From contig QAXH01000622.1 in the NCBI GenBank assembly GCA_004335635.1, positions 1 to 21,249 on the forward strand: a stretch of 21,249 nt of DNA. The letters are read 5' to 3'. The position numbers and the translations under genes are program-made. The notes below the pieces were generated by a model, which was not told the origin of the DNA, did no database searches, and saw only the letters and a program-made list of their open reading frames with translations. The DNA is from Chloromonas sp. AAM2. Taxonomy: Eukaryota > Chlorophyta > Chlorophyceae > Chlamydomonadales > Chlamydomonadaceae. The first letter of the stretch is position 1. The number at the start of each line of letters is the position of its first letter. Below, piece after piece: positions 20,768 to 21,249 of this stretch.

Positions 20768-21212
20768 CAGTATGTTGCAAAATGACTGGTACACAGTTTT
20801 TGACCTCCCAAAGTGCACACGTTGCACGTTTCTGGTGGGCGCACCCACCACGCACTCTCTGATATATCACAAGTATTCCCTGCAAAATTTGCGCCAAAAT
20901 ACGATGGCACCTTGAATTGGGATGACTATGAACATGAGGATTTGTAGAGCAGTGCTCATTTTGGCCGTGGCCTTCAGTTCTCAGTCAAGCATCAACCCTG
21001 CAAGCTGGCAGAGCTCTTTGCTGGATATCTTTGCTCAACCCTTTAGCCCTTGTAGTCTGCAATGTGTCATGCTAGCTGAGGCTGTGGTAACTATCATGTG
21101 TGCTCGCTGATCTGATGGAGTGTCGGTAGGGGGTGTGCGTTCACCACCAGACAGACTGGAGTTTTGTTGGCATGAGCAGGCAGTGAAACAAAACTGCTTG
21201 CCTCCTTATTGT
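20768..21212 (+). repeat. Right copy of the interspersed inverted repeat (MITE-like)
   Basis: It matches the reverse complement of 1-373 end to end, starting cagtatgttgcaaaatgac and ending tgcctccttattgt. It is longer by about 72 bases (roughly 21005-21080) that the left copy lacks. It sits in intron 34 of HYDIN. The eight bases on each side (gggacaca and gattgaaa) do not form an evident target-site duplication with the boundaries chosen here. Confidence 0.85.
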
Positions 21213-21249
21213 GATTGAAACAGAGCACGAATACATTGTGTGTGTGGAT
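21213..21249. other. Window end, presumed intron 34
   Basis: These 37 bases beyond the repeat end in a TG-rich run. No coding signal is visible. The HYDIN transcript presumably continues through here. Confidence 0.4.

Overview
The window looks like nuclear DNA of a ciliated, intron-rich eukaryote, most likely a chlorophyte green alga. The reasons are many short GT-AG introns (72 to about 660 bases), GC-rich exons with CA/TG-rich introns, Ala- and Pro/Lys/Gly-rich linkers of the volvocine-alga kind, and a motile-cilium gene. The species is not identified. Nothing resembles bacterial operons, CRISPR, tRNA or rRNA.

Layout. Bases 1-373 are one copy of an interspersed repeat. Bases 656-1928 (minus strand) hold a three-exon gene for a 124-residue Cdc25/ACR2-type rhodanese-fold phosphatase or arsenate reductase. 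About 390 bases (1929-2321) separate its ATG from the ATG of a divergent plus-strand gene that fills the rest of the window. That gene is HYDIN, the giant ASH-domain protein of the C2b projection of the ciliary central pair. I reconstruct 34 exons from 2322 to 20564, all joining in frame, for 3,702 codons. This is roughly the first four fifths of the protein. The gene has no stop here and must continue to the right, unless it is truncated. The last stretch (20565-21249) is the start of intron 34 and contains a second copy of the left repeat in opposite orientation (20768-21212).

HYDIN order: an N-terminal leader, 14 ASH-like immunoglobulin-fold repeats (with a charged helical linker in exon 16), an adenylate-kinase-like P-loop insert in exon 20, then about nine more ASH repeats separated by Pro/Lys/Gly linkers. 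The kinase-like insert is the most unusual part, because the Walker A lysine position is valine.

No new multi-gene system is evident. The points worth a second look are the degenerate P-loop, the young inverted repeats flanking the two genes, a GC-AG intron, one ambiguous exon junction, a G-quadruplex-capable intron tract, and the Cdc25-like neighbour without the plant-type zinc tail.
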